NCBI RefSeq assembly: GCF_004801315.1 | Contig: NZ_SSNW01000018.1 | Coordinates: 3,883-67,882, forward strand | From: Deinococcus sp. Arct2-2 | GTDB taxonomy: Bacteria > Deinococcota > Deinococci > Deinococcales > Deinococcaceae | Direction: 5' to 3' | DNA: 64,000 nt | Shown here: one piece after another, positions 26,894 through 34,813 of the stretch | Position numbering within the stretch: position 1 is the first letter of the stretch | How the letters are laid out: the number at the start of each line of letters is the position of its first letter | Notes under the pieces: generated by a model | The model's input: only the letters and a program-made list of their open reading frames with translations | Database searches by the model: none | What the model was told of the DNA's origin: nothing | Made by a program: the position numbers and the translations under genes

Positions 26894-27265
26894 TTAGGGT
26901 CGGGTTCCAGTGGGGTCCTTGGAAGGGGCGTTCGTGATGGTGCAGGCCACCTTCACTTGGCCCACGTAGCAGAACTCGGGTGGGGTGAAGCGGGCGGTTA
27001 CTGTTTGGGTGGGGTCCTTGGAAGGGGCGCCCGTGAGGGTACAAGCGACCTTCATTTTGCCGACATAGCAGAACTCGGGTGGGGTGAAGCGGGCGGCTTG
27101 TTCGCGTGCGCTGTTGAGTCTTGGCAGGATCAACGGAGCCGCGCTGGGTTGATTTTGGGCGATAGCCGCCGGGGCACCCGTGGTGCTGGGTGTGGTGGCT
27201 GCGGAAGCGGAGAAGGACAGGGCGACACTTGCAGCGAGGGTGGCGATCAGCATTTTGGTGGTCAT
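26894..27265 (-). CDS. Secreted protein with two 33-residue Cys-containing repeats
   Basis: 123 residues: a signal peptide (MTTKMLIATLAASVALSFSA, cleavage near SASA-A), a short Pro/Ala linker, then two near-identical units beginning ARFTPPEFCYVG and continuing KVACT and APSKDPT, each with two Cys that could pair. The duplication is visible in DNA with a period of 99 nt. AAGGAG precedes the ATG, and two hairpins follow the stop. I do not recognise a family; it should be exported to periplasm or surface. Confidence 0.75.
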   Translation of the reverse strand: MTTKMLIATLAASVALSFSASAATTPSTTGAPAAIAQNQPSAAPLILPRLNSAREQAARFTPPEFCYVGKMKVACTLTGAPSKDPTQTVTARFTPPEFCYVGQVKVACTITNAPSKDPTGTRP

Positions 27266-27447
27266 GGTGTTCTCCTTGGGTGGTCAGTGGGAGGGAGGTT
27301 TTCGTTCCCCTGGGCGCTTGCCCTCTGCCTGAGAGAACAGTAGGAAAGTGACCGTGATCAACCCGTGATCGGGCATGAATCGGAGGGCACTGAACATCAG
27401 CCGGCCAGCTCACGCGGATACCCCTCCTTGCTTTTTTCTTCTCTAAA

Positions 27448-28364
27448 ACCTCGGGTGCTAGGGGTTGCGAACGGGACATGAATAAGCGGAAGCTCCGGTA
27501 TGCCTACCAAAGAACTTCCGCTGGATCAGGAGAGCGTCGAAGACCTGTTCACGCTCATCTACGTGTACGTAGATGATGATCTCCAAGCCGCTGCATGCAG
27601 CGGCTTAGTTGTGCTCCCCCACGAACCGAATCAGAAGGGCAGTTACGGCGAACTGATGACGATTGCGCTGGTGGGCGAATTGCTTGGCGAAGTGTCAGGG
27701 CAGAAGTGGTTGGCTCAGGTGCGTTCGACGTACCGGGCACTGTTTCCGTGCTTACCAGATCGAACCCGGTATCTCCGGATTCAGGCCAATCTCGAGACCA
27801 TCTACGCTGATCTTGCCTTGAGACTGCCCCACTTCGACGACGACACCGTGTATGTGATTGACAGCACACCGTTGGTGCTGTGCACAGGGACGCGCTATGC
27901 GCGACCCCGAGCGATCACCGAGGCGGGCAGTGGACGCGGTGGGCACGGAGGCTACAGTGTGAAAGGACGGTTCTATGGCTTCAAGCTGCATGTCATCATT
28001 GACGATCATGGCATGATCGTCCGCTTTGCCCTCGCTGCTGGAAATGAAAGTGATCCGCCGCTCGCTCGCACCGTATTGGACGAAGGCGAGGGAGCATTGG
28101 TACTCGGTGATCGGGGCTACCAAGGCTGTGGCGTCTACGCGCAACCCAAGAGCAACATGAAGCAACCGCGCCCCTGGTGGGGCGTTACGGAGGGGCCTCA
28201 GAAAGACGATAGAAACGGTCTTTTCTCGTCTTGATCGCTCATTTCACCTGATGCTTCCACAGCTCAATTCTTTTCGGTCCATTCGCGCCCATGTGTGCCG
28301 CAAGATTGCTGCCCACAATCTAGCCTTGTTCTTTGGCGGCCTTTGATCCCCTAGCACCCGAGGT
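27448..28364 (+). mobile_element. IS982-family insertion sequence, left-arm copy
   Basis: 917 bp bounded by perfect inverted repeats ACCTCGGGTGCTAGGGG (27448-27464 and 28348-28364) and flanked by a 5-bp direct repeat CTAAA (27443-27447 and 28365-28369). Inside is one transposase gene with a frameshift. Confidence 0.88.
27500..28346 (+). pseudogene. IS982-family transposase, frameshifted
   Basis: The first 230 codons read the IS982 DDE core: VIDSTPLVLCTGTRYARP (first Asp) and VLGDRGYQGCGVYAQPKSN (second Asp). The conserved end (LRKTIETVFSRLDRSF, with the catalytic Glu, to IAAHNLALFFGGL) lies in the +1 frame and stops at 28344-28346. The shift falls around GGTGGGGCG near 28180. Without frameshifting the protein lacks its Glu and should be inactive. 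The same shift is in the right-arm copy. Confidence 0.82.
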
Positions 28365-28432
28365 CTAAAGGGATTTAGACCAGAGAAACCTTAGAGGATG
28401 GTCGCTGAAGATTTGGGCACTAAGCTTTAGGG

Positions 28433-29123
28433 ATGTCCGAGTCTTCTCCCTTTCCTGCTCGAGCTTTAGCACTTGCTAAGCAACTTGCGCGTCCAGTGAC
28501 CTTCCTTCAGTTTGATGGGGAAGAGGATCCCATTGCTGTCTGGCAAGGCGCACCAAGTGTGCCTCTGCCTGAGCATCTCGTTGTGACAGACGAAGAGCAA
28601 ATTGATGATGGCGACTTCCTCACGCATTGGCTGAGTGTGGATGCCAGAAAGCTGCCACAGGCCCTCCCCGGGTGTGTCAGCGTGTACCTCAATCCAGGGG
28701 GGAATCAAGCCCTCGCCCTGTATGACGCTGAAGCAGTTCTGCACGAGGATGAAGGGCACGCACTCTACGGGCAGACGAGTCAGCAAATGCCACATCTGGA
28801 TGCCCTGTTCCGACACGGCTCACCGGATCTCCAAAAGTGGGTCTCCCAAGAACTGGGCACCTCTGTAGCAGAGATGTTGAACTGGAGCGAGCTCCCGCTG
28901 TGGAAGTCTTTGATCCTCACTGACCTAGATCAGCAACTGCGTGCAGACCATCCGATGTGGGCAGAAGAAGCTCCGGTCGCCCAACTGGGAGGTTGGTGCT
29001 GGGGTTGGCCAGATCAGACTTGGGACGAACGGGAGAAGCAGGATCAGCAGTTGATGGTCGTGACTTACCAGAACAGTGAGCCTTGGGTAGAGCTGTGGTG
29101 GACTGGCCAAGGATTCGAAGTCG
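28433..29123 (+). pseudogene. Hypothetical protein truncated by the central IS3
   Basis: About 230 codons (MSESSPFPARALALAKQLAR...) encode an acidic soluble protein with many Trp residues near the break (GGWCWGWPDQTW, WVELWWTGQGF). I recognise no family. The reading frame enters the IS3 terminal repeat after FEV, and the original C-terminus is not in the window. The last base before the IS (29123) is G here but C-equivalent in the right-arm copy, changing Val to Leu. Confidence 0.6.
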
Positions 29124-29216
29124 TGGAGTGCCCCCCAAAAACTGGACGGCGTGAAGTAGAGACGAAGGCTCGCCATCCCAGCCCTGATTTGTCAGGCTGG
29201 AAGGCGAGGAGACGTC

Positions 29217-29486
29217 ATGAAACAGAAGCAGTTCACCGAAGACCAAATCATCAAGTTGCTGCAAGATGCCAAGAAAGGTCAACAGCCCATAGAGGAGTTG
29301 TGCCGGGATTTCGGATGCAGCCCCGCGTCGTACTACACGTGGAAAAAGAAATACGGCGACACGACTCCAGATGAAGCGAAGCGGCTGCGCCACTTGGAGA
29401 AGGAAAATGCGCGGTTATTGCGGATCGTGGGCCAGCAGCGCCTCGAAATCGAGGCGGTCAAGGAGGTGTTGGCAAAAAAGCGATAA
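29217..29486 (+). CDS. IS3-family transposase OrfA
   Basis: 89 residues: a helix-turn-helix (QFTEDQIIKLLQDAKKGQQP, CRDFGCSPASYYTWKKKYG) followed by a leucine-zipper helix (LRHLEKENARLLRIVGQQRL). This is the DNA-binding half of the fusion transposase. The A AAA AAG heptamer near its end is a classical -1 frameshift site that would join it to OrfB. Confidence 0.88.
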   Translation: MKQKQFTEDQIIKLLQDAKKGQQPIEELCRDFGCSPASYYTWKKKYGDTTPDEAKRLRHLEKENARLLRIVGQQRLEIEAVKEVLAKKR

Positions 29487-29509
29487 CGACCCCTGAGAAG
29501 CGTGTCTTA

Positions 29510-30328
29510 GTGCGAGAACTGGTCACGCAGCGGGTCAAGCCCGAACGGGCTTGCTTCTTGGTGGGTCTGCCTAAATCATCGTAGCACTACCGGCCCAAAC
29601 CGTGCCAGGACGACGAAATTCGTCGTCGGATTCGCGAACTGGCGGGGCAACATCCGCGACGTGGTTCTCGGTTCATCCACGCACTGCTCGTCAAAGAAGG
29701 CAACAAGGTCAACAGGAAGAAAGTGCGACGAATCTGGCGGGAGGAGCAGCTGACGATCAAGAAGAACCCCAGCCGGAAAATCCGCACCGGCAACACCATC
29801 CCCATGACCGCGGAGTGCCCCAATCACGTCTGGACATACGACTTCATTTTCGACCAAACCCTCGGAGGCAGCACCCTGAAAATCCTCACCCTCACGGATG
29901 AGTTCACCCGGCAATCGCTTGCCATCCGCGTCGCAGAGGCTTTCACGTCTATGGACGTGAAAGCCGTCCTAGACGAAGTCATCAAAGAGAGGGGTGCCCC
30001 GACCTTCCTACGGAGCGACAAAGGCTCAGAATTCATTGCTCGTGATTTGGGCATTTGGTTAGCCGTGCAGGAGGTCAGCACCCGGTTCATAGAACCGGGG
30101 AAACCCTGGCAGAACGGCTTCGCCGAAAGTTTCCACTCCCGCTTGCGGGAAGAGTGCTTGACCCAAGAAATCTTCTATTCCGTCAAACATGCCGGCGTCC
30201 TGATTGAAGGCTGGCGAGCGTTTTACAACACCCACAGGCCACATTCTTCGCTCGCTTACCAAACGCCGGACGAGTTCGCCGCCACCTGGTTGACTCGCTC
30301 GGCTTCACATCCTGTACCCTGTACCTGA
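29510..30328 (+). pseudogene. IS3-family transposase OrfB with TAG stop
   Basis: The frame lies in -1 relative to OrfA and has the complete DDE core: WTYDFIFD, LRSDKGSEF and FAESFHSRLREECL. A TAG at 29582-29584 replaces the TGG (Trp) found in the right-arm copy, so the full-length protein cannot be made unless the stop is read through. Everything after the stop looks intact, so the mutation is young. Confidence 0.82.
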
Positions 30329-30609
30329 GCCGAGTCTCTACTTGAAGTCGTCCAAACATTGGGGCCAGCCCACTCCTCCCGCCAGATTCGTCGCACTTTC
30401 TTCCTGTTGACCTTGTTGCCTTCTTTGACGAGCAGTGCGTGGATGAACCGAGAACCACGTCGCGGATGTTGCCCCGCCAGTTCGCGAATCCGACGACGAA
30501 TTTCGTCGTCCTGGCACGGTTTGGGCCGGTAGTGCCACGATGATTTAGGCAGACCCACCAAGAAGCAAGCCCGTTCGGGCTTGACCCGCTGCGTGACCAG
30601 TTCTCGCAC
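30256..30609 (-). pseudogene. IS3 OrfB fragment running into the complete IS3
   Basis: 117 codons. The first 79 are the OrfB N-terminus with the intact Trp (LPKSSWHYRPKPCQDDEIRR); after IWREE the frame crosses the junction and continues antisense through the terminal repeat of the other element until a stop. No catalytic residue is included. Confidence 0.7.
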
Positions 30610-30995
30610 TAAGACACGCTTCTCAGGGGTCGTTATCGCTTTTTTGCCAACACCTCCTTGACCGCCTCGATTTCGAGGCGCTGCTGGCCCACGATCCGCA
30701 ATAACCGCGCATTTTCCTTCTCCAAGTGGCGCAGCCGCTTCGCTTCATCTGGAGTCGTGTCGCCGTATTTCTTTTTCCACGTGTAGTACGACGCTGGGCT
30801 GCATCCGAAATCCCGGCACAACTCCTCTATGGGCTGTTGACCTTTCTTGGCATCTTGCAGCAACTTGATGATTTGGTCTTCGGTGAACTGCTTCTGTTTC
30901 ATGACGTCTCCTCGCCTTCCAGCCTGACAAATCACGGCTGGGATGGCGAGCCTTCGTCTCTACTTCACGCCGTCCAGTTTTTGGGGGGCACTCCA
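30373..30995 (-). mobile_element. Truncated inverted IS3 copy (start of right arm)
   Basis: This is the counterpart of 29124-29746: left terminal repeat, orfA and the first 79 codons of orfB. It lacks its 3' half and right terminal repeat, and is joined instead to the right end of the complete copy. It differs from that copy at two positions inside the element before orfB and at the Trp/stop position. Confidence 0.85.
30633..30902 (-). CDS. IS3-family transposase OrfA, right copy
   Basis: The protein sequence is identical to OrfA at 29217-29486; one synonymous difference (CCC versus CCA for Pro) corresponds to 29324. The gene can no longer form a working fusion because its orfB is truncated. 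Confidence 0.85.
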   Translation of the reverse strand: MKQKQFTEDQIIKLLQDAKKGQQPIEELCRDFGCSPASYYTWKKKYGDTTPDEAKRLRHLEKENARLLRIVGQQRLEIEAVKEVLAKKR

Positions 30996-31686
30996 GGACT
31001 TCGAATCCTTGGCCAGTCCACCACAGCTCTACCCAAGGCTCACTGTTCTGGTAAGTCACGACCATCAACTGCTGATCCTGCTTCTCCCGTTCGTCCCAAG
31101 TCTGATCTGGCCAACCCCAGCACCAACCTCCCAGTTGGGCGACCGGAGCTTCTTCTGCCCACATCGGATGGTCTGCACGCAGTTGCTGATCTAGGTCAGT
31201 GAGGATCAAAGACTTCCACAGCGGGAGCTCGCTCCAGTTCAACATCTCTGCTACAGAGGTGCCCAGTTCTTGGGAGACCCACTTTTGGAGATCCGGTGAG
31301 CCGTGTCGGAACAGGGCATCCAGATGTGGCATTTGCTGACTCGTCTGCCCGTAGAGTGCGTGCCCTTCATCCTCGTGCAGAACTGCTTCAGCGTCATACA
31401 GGGCGAGGGCTTGATTCCCCCCTGGATTGAGGTACACGCTGACACACCCGGGGAGGGCCTGTGGCAGCTTTCTGGCATCCACACTCAGCCAATGCGTGAG
31501 GAAGTCGCCATCATCAATTTGCTCTTCGTCTGTCACAACGAGATGCTCAGGCAGAGGCACACTTGGTGCGCCTTGCCAGACAGCAATGGGATCCTCTTCC
31601 CCATCAAACTGAAGGAAGGTCACTGGACGCGCAAGTTGCTTAGCAAGTGCTAAAGCTCGAGCAGGAAAGGGAGAAGACTCGGACAT
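30996..31686 (-). pseudogene. Hypothetical protein truncated by IS3, right copy
   Basis: Mirror of 28433-29123, identical except the codon at the IS boundary (CTG instead of GTG). The original 3' end is missing here too. Confidence 0.6.
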
Positions 31687-31754
31687 CCCTAAAGCTTAGT
31701 GCCCAAATCTTCAGCGACCATCCTCTAAGGTTTCTCTGGTCTAAATCCCTTTAG

Positions 31755-32671
31755 ACCTCGGGTGCTAGGGGATCAAAGGCCGCCAAAGAACAAGGCTAGA
31801 TTGTGGGCAGCAATCTTGCGGCACACATGGGCGCGAATGGACCGAAAAGAATTGAGCTGTGGAAGCATCAGGTGAAATGAGCGATCAAGACGAGAAAAGA
31901 CCGTTTCTATCGTCTTTCTGAGGCCCCTCCGTAACGCCCCACCAGGGGCGCGGTTGCTTCATGTTGCTCTTGGGTTGCGCGTAGACGCCACAGCCTTGGT
32001 AGCCCCGATCACCGAGTACCAATGCTCCCTCGCCTTCGTCCAATACGGTGCGAGCGAGCGGCGGATCACTTTCATTTCCAGCAGCGAGGGCAAAGCGGAC
32101 GATCATGCCATGATCGTCAATGATGACATGCAGCTTGAAGCCATAGAACCGTCCTTTCACACTGTAGCCTCCGTGCCCACCGCGTCCACTGCCCGCCTCG
32201 GTGATCGCTCGGGGTCGCGCATAGCGCGTCCCTGTGCACAGCACCAACGGTGTGCTGTCAATCACATACACGGTGTCGTCGTCGAAGTGGGGCAGTCTCA
32301 AGGCAAGATCAGCGTAGATGGTCTCGAGATTGGCCTGAATCCGGAGATACCGGGTTCGATCTGGTAAGCACGGAAACAGTGCCCGGTACGTCGAACGCAC
32401 CTGAGCCAACCACTTCTGCCCTGACACTTCGCCAAGCAATTCGCCCACCAGCGCAATCGTCATCAGTTCGCCGTAACTGCCCTTCTGATTCGGTTCGTGG
32501 GGGAGCACAACTAAGCCGCTGCATGCAGCGGCTTGGAGATCATCATCTACGTACACGTAGATGAGCGTGAACAGGTCTTCGACGCTCTCCTGATCCAGCG
32601 GAAGTTCTTTGGTAGGCATACCGGAGCTTCCGCTTATTCATGTCCCGTTCGCAACCCCTAGCACCCGAGGT
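31755..32671 (-). mobile_element. IS982-family insertion sequence, right-arm copy
   Basis: Mirror of 27448-28364 with the same 17-bp terminal repeats and the same flanking 5-bp duplication. Because flanks are shared, it was copied by the palindrome event and not by its own transposition. Confidence 0.88.
31773..32619 (-). pseudogene. IS982-family transposase, frameshifted, right copy
   Basis: Carries the same frameshift before the catalytic Glu as 27500-28346, so the shift predates the duplication. Confidence 0.82.
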
Positions 32672-32853
32672 TTTAGAGAAGAAAAAAGCAAGGAGGGGTA
32701 TCCGCGTGAGCTGGCCGGCTGATGTTCAGTGCCCTCCGATTCATGCCCGATCACGGGTTGATCACGGTCACTTTCCTACTGTTCTCTCAGGCAGAGGGCA
32801 AGCGCCCAGGGGAACGAAAACCTCCCTCCCACTGACCACCCAAGGAGAACACC

Positions 32854-33225
32854 ATGACCACCAAAATGCTGATCGCCACCCTCGCTGCAAGTGTCGCCCT
32901 GTCCTTCTCCGCTTCCGCAGCCACCACACCCAGCACCACGGGTGCCCCGGCGGCTATCGCCCAAAATCAACCCAGCGCGGCTCCGTTGATCCTGCCAAGA
33001 CTCAACAGCGCACGCGAACAAGCCGCCCGCTTCACCCCACCCGAGTTCTGCTATGTCGGCAAAATGAAGGTCGCTTGTACCCTCACGGGCGCCCCTTCCA
33101 AGGACCCCACCCAAACAGTAACCGCCCGCTTCACCCCACCCGAGTTCTGCTACGTGGGCCAAGTGAAGGTGGCCTGCACCATCACGAACGCCCCTTCCAA
33201 GGACCCCACTGGAACCCGACCCTAA
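32854..33225 (+). CDS. Secreted two-repeat Cys protein, right copy
   Basis: Identical to the product of 26894-27265: signal peptide, then two 33-residue units. Upstream is CAAGGAGAACACC before the ATG. Confidence 0.75.
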   Translation: MTTKMLIATLAASVALSFSASAATTPSTTGAPAAIAQNQPSAAPLILPRLNSAREQAARFTPPEFCYVGKMKVACTLTGAPSKDPTQTVTARFTPPEFCYVGQVKVACTITNAPSKDPTGTRP

Positions 33226-33268
33226 GCTCAAATTCTGGGGGTGACCCCCCAGGGCTCTCAACATCACA

Positions 33269-33295
33269 GGCGGCCTCCGGGTCGCCTTCTTCTTT
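33269..33295 (+). terminator. Intrinsic terminator, right copy
   Basis: GGCGGCC-tccg-GGTCGCC followed by TTCTTCTTT; the preceding CTGGGGG/CCCCCAG hairpin is at 33235-33252. Confidence 0.7.
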
Positions 33296-33362
33296 GGCCT
33301 AAGGCCAGTGAGGCCAGAGACGGCCCTGCATCTCTCTGCTCGAGACTCCTAAACATCTATGC

Positions 33363-33497
33363 CTACTTCAAGACCAAGGGAACATCGTCATAGATCACGA
33401 CATCCACATTGACATAGGCGCCATCACCAATGACGACGGTCAGGGAGATCTGGGGAGAGGCGCATTTGAAGTTCTGGTTGTGCTGAAATTGTAGGAG
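33363..33497 (-). pseudogene. C-terminal gene remnant, unknown, right copy
   Basis: Mirror of 26622-26756, with no start codon. Confidence 0.3.
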
Positions 33498-33579
33498 GCA
33501 CAGTGTGGAAAGCCGGCAGGCACGGATGACGTCAGTTGCTCCCGCCCAGAGGCCAGCCCATTGCCCTGAAAGGAGAGAG

Positions 33580-34431
33580 ATGACGCACAGCAGCCGCGCT
33601 CAACGCCAGAAGCGCACGCAGGACGTATTGGCGCTTCTGGACGCTGCGCAGTACACCCTCGGTGACCAGACCGTTTCTCTGGAGCTGGACGCGTTGGTCA
33701 GCGGCACGCGCGTCTTGCAGAGCCTTCCACCTGTGAGATGCGGTCCCGAACGTCCCTGGCCGAAGGTGTCCGTGATGGGCGCGACGAGCACCCAGGCGGT
33801 CCACCGGGCACCTGCTGGCGCGCGTGTGACGGTCCTGAACTTCGCTTCCGGCACGCGGGTCGGTGGGGGTTTCCTGACCGGCAGTCTCGCGCAGGAAGAG
33901 GACCTGTGCCGAACGTCGACGCTTTTTTCGTCGTTGTCGTGTGACGCTGCGCGCCCTTTTTATGAAGCAGGACGCGCAGCAGGGATCATGGGTGCGGACG
34001 CCGCCGTACTCTCTCCTGGCGTTTTATTCTTCCTCGATGAGCATGGCCAGCCGATCTCGCCGAGGCGGGCGAACATCATCAGCTGTGCGGCACCGAACCT
34101 GCGTGAGTTTCCAGGAGACCCGGCACGGCAGTGTGAAGCGGGAGAACGCATCCGTGTTCGCACCCGCCTAGTACTGCGGGCCGCGGAGGAGCTCGGTACG
34201 GATCACTTGATTCTGGGCGCGTGGGGATGCGGCGTGTTCGCCAATGACCCGGCCGTGGTGGCTCCGGCCATGCTCTTTGCGCTGGGCGACCATCTGAAGA
34301 ATGACGACAGCACGTTCGCAGAAGTAACCTTCGCTATTCCCGAACCGCGAGCTGAAGGGCCGGATAACCTCACAACCTTCCTCGAAGCCGTGGTGGCGTA
34401 CGGTGGCCCAGCCCGCGAGAGTCTTGGATAA
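33580..34431 (+). CDS. TIGR02452 family bacterial-type PARG, right copy
   Basis: Identical 283-residue protein to that at 25688-26539, with the catalytic GGGFLTGSLAQEE intact. Confidence 0.85.
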   Translation: MTHSSRAQRQKRTQDVLALLDAAQYTLGDQTVSLELDALVSGTRVLQSLPPVRCGPERPWPKVSVMGATSTQAVHRAPAGARVTVLNFASGTRVGGGFLTGSLAQEEDLCRTSTLFSSLSCDAARPFYEAGRAAGIMGADAAVLSPGVLFFLDEHGQPISPRRANIISCAAPNLREFPGDPARQCEAGERIRVRTRLVLRAAEELGTDHLILGAWGCGVFANDPAVVAPAMLFALGDHLKNDDSTFAEVTFAIPEPRAEGPDNLTTFLEAVVAYGGPARESLG

Positions 34432-34507
34432 AAGGTGTCTCGTATTTTACCCAGGTACAGCCTCATGTTTTTCTGCTCTAAGGTGTTTTAGGCCTGAAGA
34501 AGTCGAA

Positions 34508-34804
34508 ATGGAGATGGGGACTACTCTTGAGCTGTTTCGAGGAGACCTCCTGGCCTTGAGCCGAGAATGGACGAGCCTTCATGACGATGAACTCAGGCGA
34601 CGCGCCGTTCAAGCGGCCGGGGAAAAAAATGCGGCCGCTCTCGTCTCATTGACCACGGCTTATCTCAGTCATGCTGGCGGCTCGGGCGTGCTCACCCGTC
34701 CGCATACCATTGCCGCCTATAAGCGAGGTGTCCGGCAATTCCTCGCTTGGGCAGAAGGACAAGCCGTCAGTCTCTTGCGCCCCGGTGGTCACGACGGGCA
34801 GTAG
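34508..34804 (+). pseudogene. Tyrosine recombinase N-terminal stub, right copy
   Basis: Identical to 25315-25611; the stop is 10 bp before the effector start. Confidence 0.7.
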
Positions 34805-34813
34805 ACTGAACCC

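Larger units (their letters stand above)
1..29746. repeat. Left arm of giant inverted repeat
   Basis: Each base p here matches the complement of base 60119-p on the right arm; I checked several coding and non-coding stretches, and all predicted proteins of the two arms agree outside the central IS3. The match still holds at base 1, so the arm continues beyond the window. The identity stops after 29746, inside the IS3 transposase gene, where the left continues with cagctgacg and the complement of the right with tgggctggc. Four mismatches are seen, at 29123, 29184, 29324 and 29583, all at the inner end. Confidence 0.97.
29124..30372 (+). mobile_element. Complete IS3-family element at the palindrome centre
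   Basis: 1249 bp from TGGAGTGCCCC to GGGGCCAGCCCA, with TG...CA termini. The terminal repeats align imperfectly over about 35 bp and share TGGACG and AAGTAGAGAC. It carries orfA, an A AAA AAG slippery site (29474-29480) and orfB, the normal IS3 layout (IS407-like orfA). Its 29124-29746 part belongs to the left arm, the rest is the asymmetric spacer. The right end abuts the truncated inverted copy, so no target duplication can be checked. Confidence 0.85.

Noticed and set aside
29217..29374. Continuation of the hypothetical gene frame through the IS3 end to 29374
   Set aside because: These codons are out-of-frame IS3 sequence (terminal repeat and orfA), so they are not part of the original protein.
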